From assembly GCF_004379255.2 (NCBI RefSeq), contig NC_056049.1:7254001-7318000 (forward strand): a stretch of 64,000 nucleotides of DNA. Reading direction: 5' to 3'. Origin of the DNA: Salvia splendens (taxonomy: Eukaryota > Streptophyta > Magnoliopsida > Lamiales > Lamiaceae). Both the position numbers and the translations under genes were made by a program. Shown here piece after piece: positions 62,582 to 64,000 of this stretch. Position 1 is the stretch's first letter. Every line of letters begins with the position of its first letter. A model generated the notes under the pieces. It worked only from the letters and a program-made list of their open reading frames with translations. It was not told the DNA's origin and did not search any database.

Positions 62582-63112
62582 TGTAGGAAAACGTGTAAAA
62601 TATGGGGAACTTTTCCTTTTCCTAAGTCCTTTGGCCTTTCATCTTAAGGTAACCTCCAAATGCATTATGAAGTGCCTTAATGCCAAGACTCTTCATGTAG
62701 GCACTCCTATCCTATAAATAGGTGGAGTTTTGGGAGATGAGGACACACCAACATCACAACAAGCATTCTCTCTTCTCTAGCTCTCTACATCCTAGTTCAC
62801 ATATATGAGCATTGCATAGCTCGATTCTCGGAACTCCATCAAGTTCGCCGGTGCCTAGCGGGTTTGAGGTGCTTCTACACGCTAGGAGGAAGTCGTTTTA
62901 TCTTTGGGGGCAATACGCCATTCCGTGAGCACTAGCCGGGGCGTAATTTGTCTTGCGGAAAGAAGGTTTTCCTCGACTCGACTTATAAATTTGGTTTGCT
63001 TTATTTCCGTTGTAATTTTCATTCCTCTTTTTGTTGCAAGTTTCCTTTCTATTGTAATAGTTAGAGTACCGCCTGTACACGGCTTGGGAATTTCTTCCCA
63101 TTATTTCTAACA
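62582..63112 (+). repeat. Copia 3 3' LTR
   Basis: Same length as the 5' LTR, with TG...CA ends. It is followed by the ATAGC target duplication. Confidence 0.94.
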
Positions 63113-63117
63113 ATAGC

Positions 63118-63786
63118 GTCATAACAGCTCTATGCGAATACATTCTTTCTTTTCCTACATGGCATAATGTTACAACTCTTGGATTTTTTAAACTTCTTCG
63201 ATCAGATTTCTTATATTTTATCACCAGATTTAAATATGTCGCCTGTAAAAGTGAAGTGTTAATTAAGCTCCTCTAGTATTAATTAAGCTCCTCTAAATTT
63301 GAATTTCGGCTATACTTTTAGAATTTGACATATGTAAATGTAAATCATGGGGAGAATTGGGGATTATATTTTTAGGGCGTGTTCGGTACTCCTTTTTTCT
63401 ATTTTGCATGTAATAAAACATGGTAATATTAAATATGGATGGCCTCACTAAGTACTAATTTATTCATGTTGTTTTGTGAACCCTATTTGAGCATCGGGTG
63501 GAGAGAGAAATGCTTGTAGGTTGACCATAATGGCCTCTACATTTGTGTAACATTCCACATCTGCCCTCATGTTTTAAGCGGTAATTAAAAATGAAAAATT
63601 AGAATTGCCCTCCAAAAACATCATTTCACACTTTCGCGGCAAGCTTTATCTTTATATACACGATCCTCTTTTCACTGAAGCGTGCTAGGTAGCTGCTGAT
63701 TGCTGTAAGTCGAACTCCATTTGATCTCATTGCCTCTCATGGCCTTAACTCTTGTTCCGTTAGTCTGAATCGCTTTGTAGGTTAAT
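63118..63786. other. Promoter and 5' UTR of the right-edge gene
   Basis: AT-rich. A TTATATACAC TATA-like motif at about 63651-63660 may be the core promoter for the gene starting at 63787. TTAGGGCGTGTTCGGTA at about 63371 looks like the end of a transposon, but no partner was found. Confidence 0.4.
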
Positions 63787-64000
63787 ATGTCGCAAGTGGT
63801 AGGAGGACCGGGCGCCGGAGCGATTGGAGGGGGAGATCCATCTGGTATGTTCCGTTAACTCCTGTTTCGTTAGTATGCTTCTGGATGTCTTACAGTATAG
63901 TTATAATTTTCAGGTGTGCCTGAGAAGCCTCGTCGGAAGTATAAGAAAGGGGACCGTACTCGACGGATCTGGTCCTACAAAGAGGAAGAAATTTTGGCTG
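63787..64000 (+). CDS. Myb/SANT-like protein, 5' end only
   Basis: Exon 1 (63787-63844) encodes a Gly-rich start MSQVVGGPGAGAIGGGDPS. Exon 2 begins at 63914 after a CAG acceptor and encodes VPEKPRRKYKKGDRTRRIWS and YKEEEILA, running off the window. RRIWSYKEEE is the beginning of the plant Myb/SANT-like domain found in proteins such as At2g24960/At2g29880 and in Harbinger-linked proteins. The rest is outside the window, so host or transposon origin cannot be decided. Confidence 0.6.

Larger units (their letters stand above)
59926..63112 (+). mobile_element. Copia LTR retrotransposon 3, internally deleted, recent
   Basis: Both LTRs are 531 bp (59926-60456 and 62582-63112), start TGTAGGAAAACG and end TTCTAACA, and differ at about seven positions seen by eye. 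ATAGC flanks both sides (59921-59925 and 63113-63117) as a 5-bp target duplication. The TATA box TATAAATA is at 60057-60064. The 2.1-kb internal region has lost most of gag and all reverse transcriptase, so the element needs another copy to move. The few LTR differences point to recent insertion. Confidence 0.95.

Overview
The window is nuclear DNA from a flowering plant, most likely a eudicot. The genes have many short introns with GT-AG borders. They encode plant-specific families (ROP GTPase, MLO, MS5/SDI-type TPR protein, plastid 3-dehydroquinate synthase). The space between them is AT-rich and full of plant-type transposons. The species cannot be named from the sequence alone; an asterid is a guess.

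Layout of host genes. 2-4932 (+) is the 3' three quarters of a retromer VPS35 gene, cut by the window edge. 5635-6281 (-) is a four-exon E2 ubiquitin-conjugating enzyme gene with a single-base deletion. 7372-9766 (-) is a complete type-I ROP/RAC small GTPase. 11952-14587 (-) is a complete plastid 3-dehydroquinate synthase. 15452-16806 (-) is a decayed DUF632 (NRG2-like) fragment. 28655-30334 (-) is an MS5/SDI-type TPR protein. 45250-46625 (+) is a soluble epoxide hydrolase. 50316-53905 (-) is the proteasome ubiquitin receptor RPN10. 55023-58809 (-) is an MLO-type seven-transmembrane protein. 63787-64000 (+) is the start of a Myb/SANT-like gene. These are ordinary dispersed plant genes; nothing suggests that they form a pathway cluster.

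Layout of mobile DNA. Three Copia LTR retrotransposon copies of related families lie at about 16988-20271 (3' truncated), 35327-40417 (gag deleted, pol tandemly duplicated) and 59926-63112 (531-bp LTR pair, 5-bp target duplication, integrase fused to RNase H). A lone LTR of the second family is at 34007-34807. A 3.75-kb Mutator-like element with FAR1-type transposase, inverted termini and a 9-bp target duplication is at 22457-26207. PIF/Harbinger elements lie at 31340-33235 (intact DDE transposase only), 40549-42459 (Myb/SANT-like ORF only) and about 46842-49928 (broken, split by a hAT element at 47790-49279). There are also a long foldback element (about 10395-11008), many Stowaway-like MITEs and one CACTA terminus.

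The most interesting signal is in the Copia elements. Directly after the 5' LTR there is no tRNA-type primer binding site. Instead there is a 14-nt block that is the perfect reverse complement of a 14-nt block inside the same LTR. In the two divergent elements where both parts survive, three positions differ and all three are compensated. This suggests a self-priming or U5-leader pairing that is under selection. Other points worth a second look are an epoxide hydrolase intron made of 81-bp repeats that stays open in frame, a tandem promoter array upstream of MLO, a GC-AG intron in the ROP gene, and single-base damage in the UBC gene.
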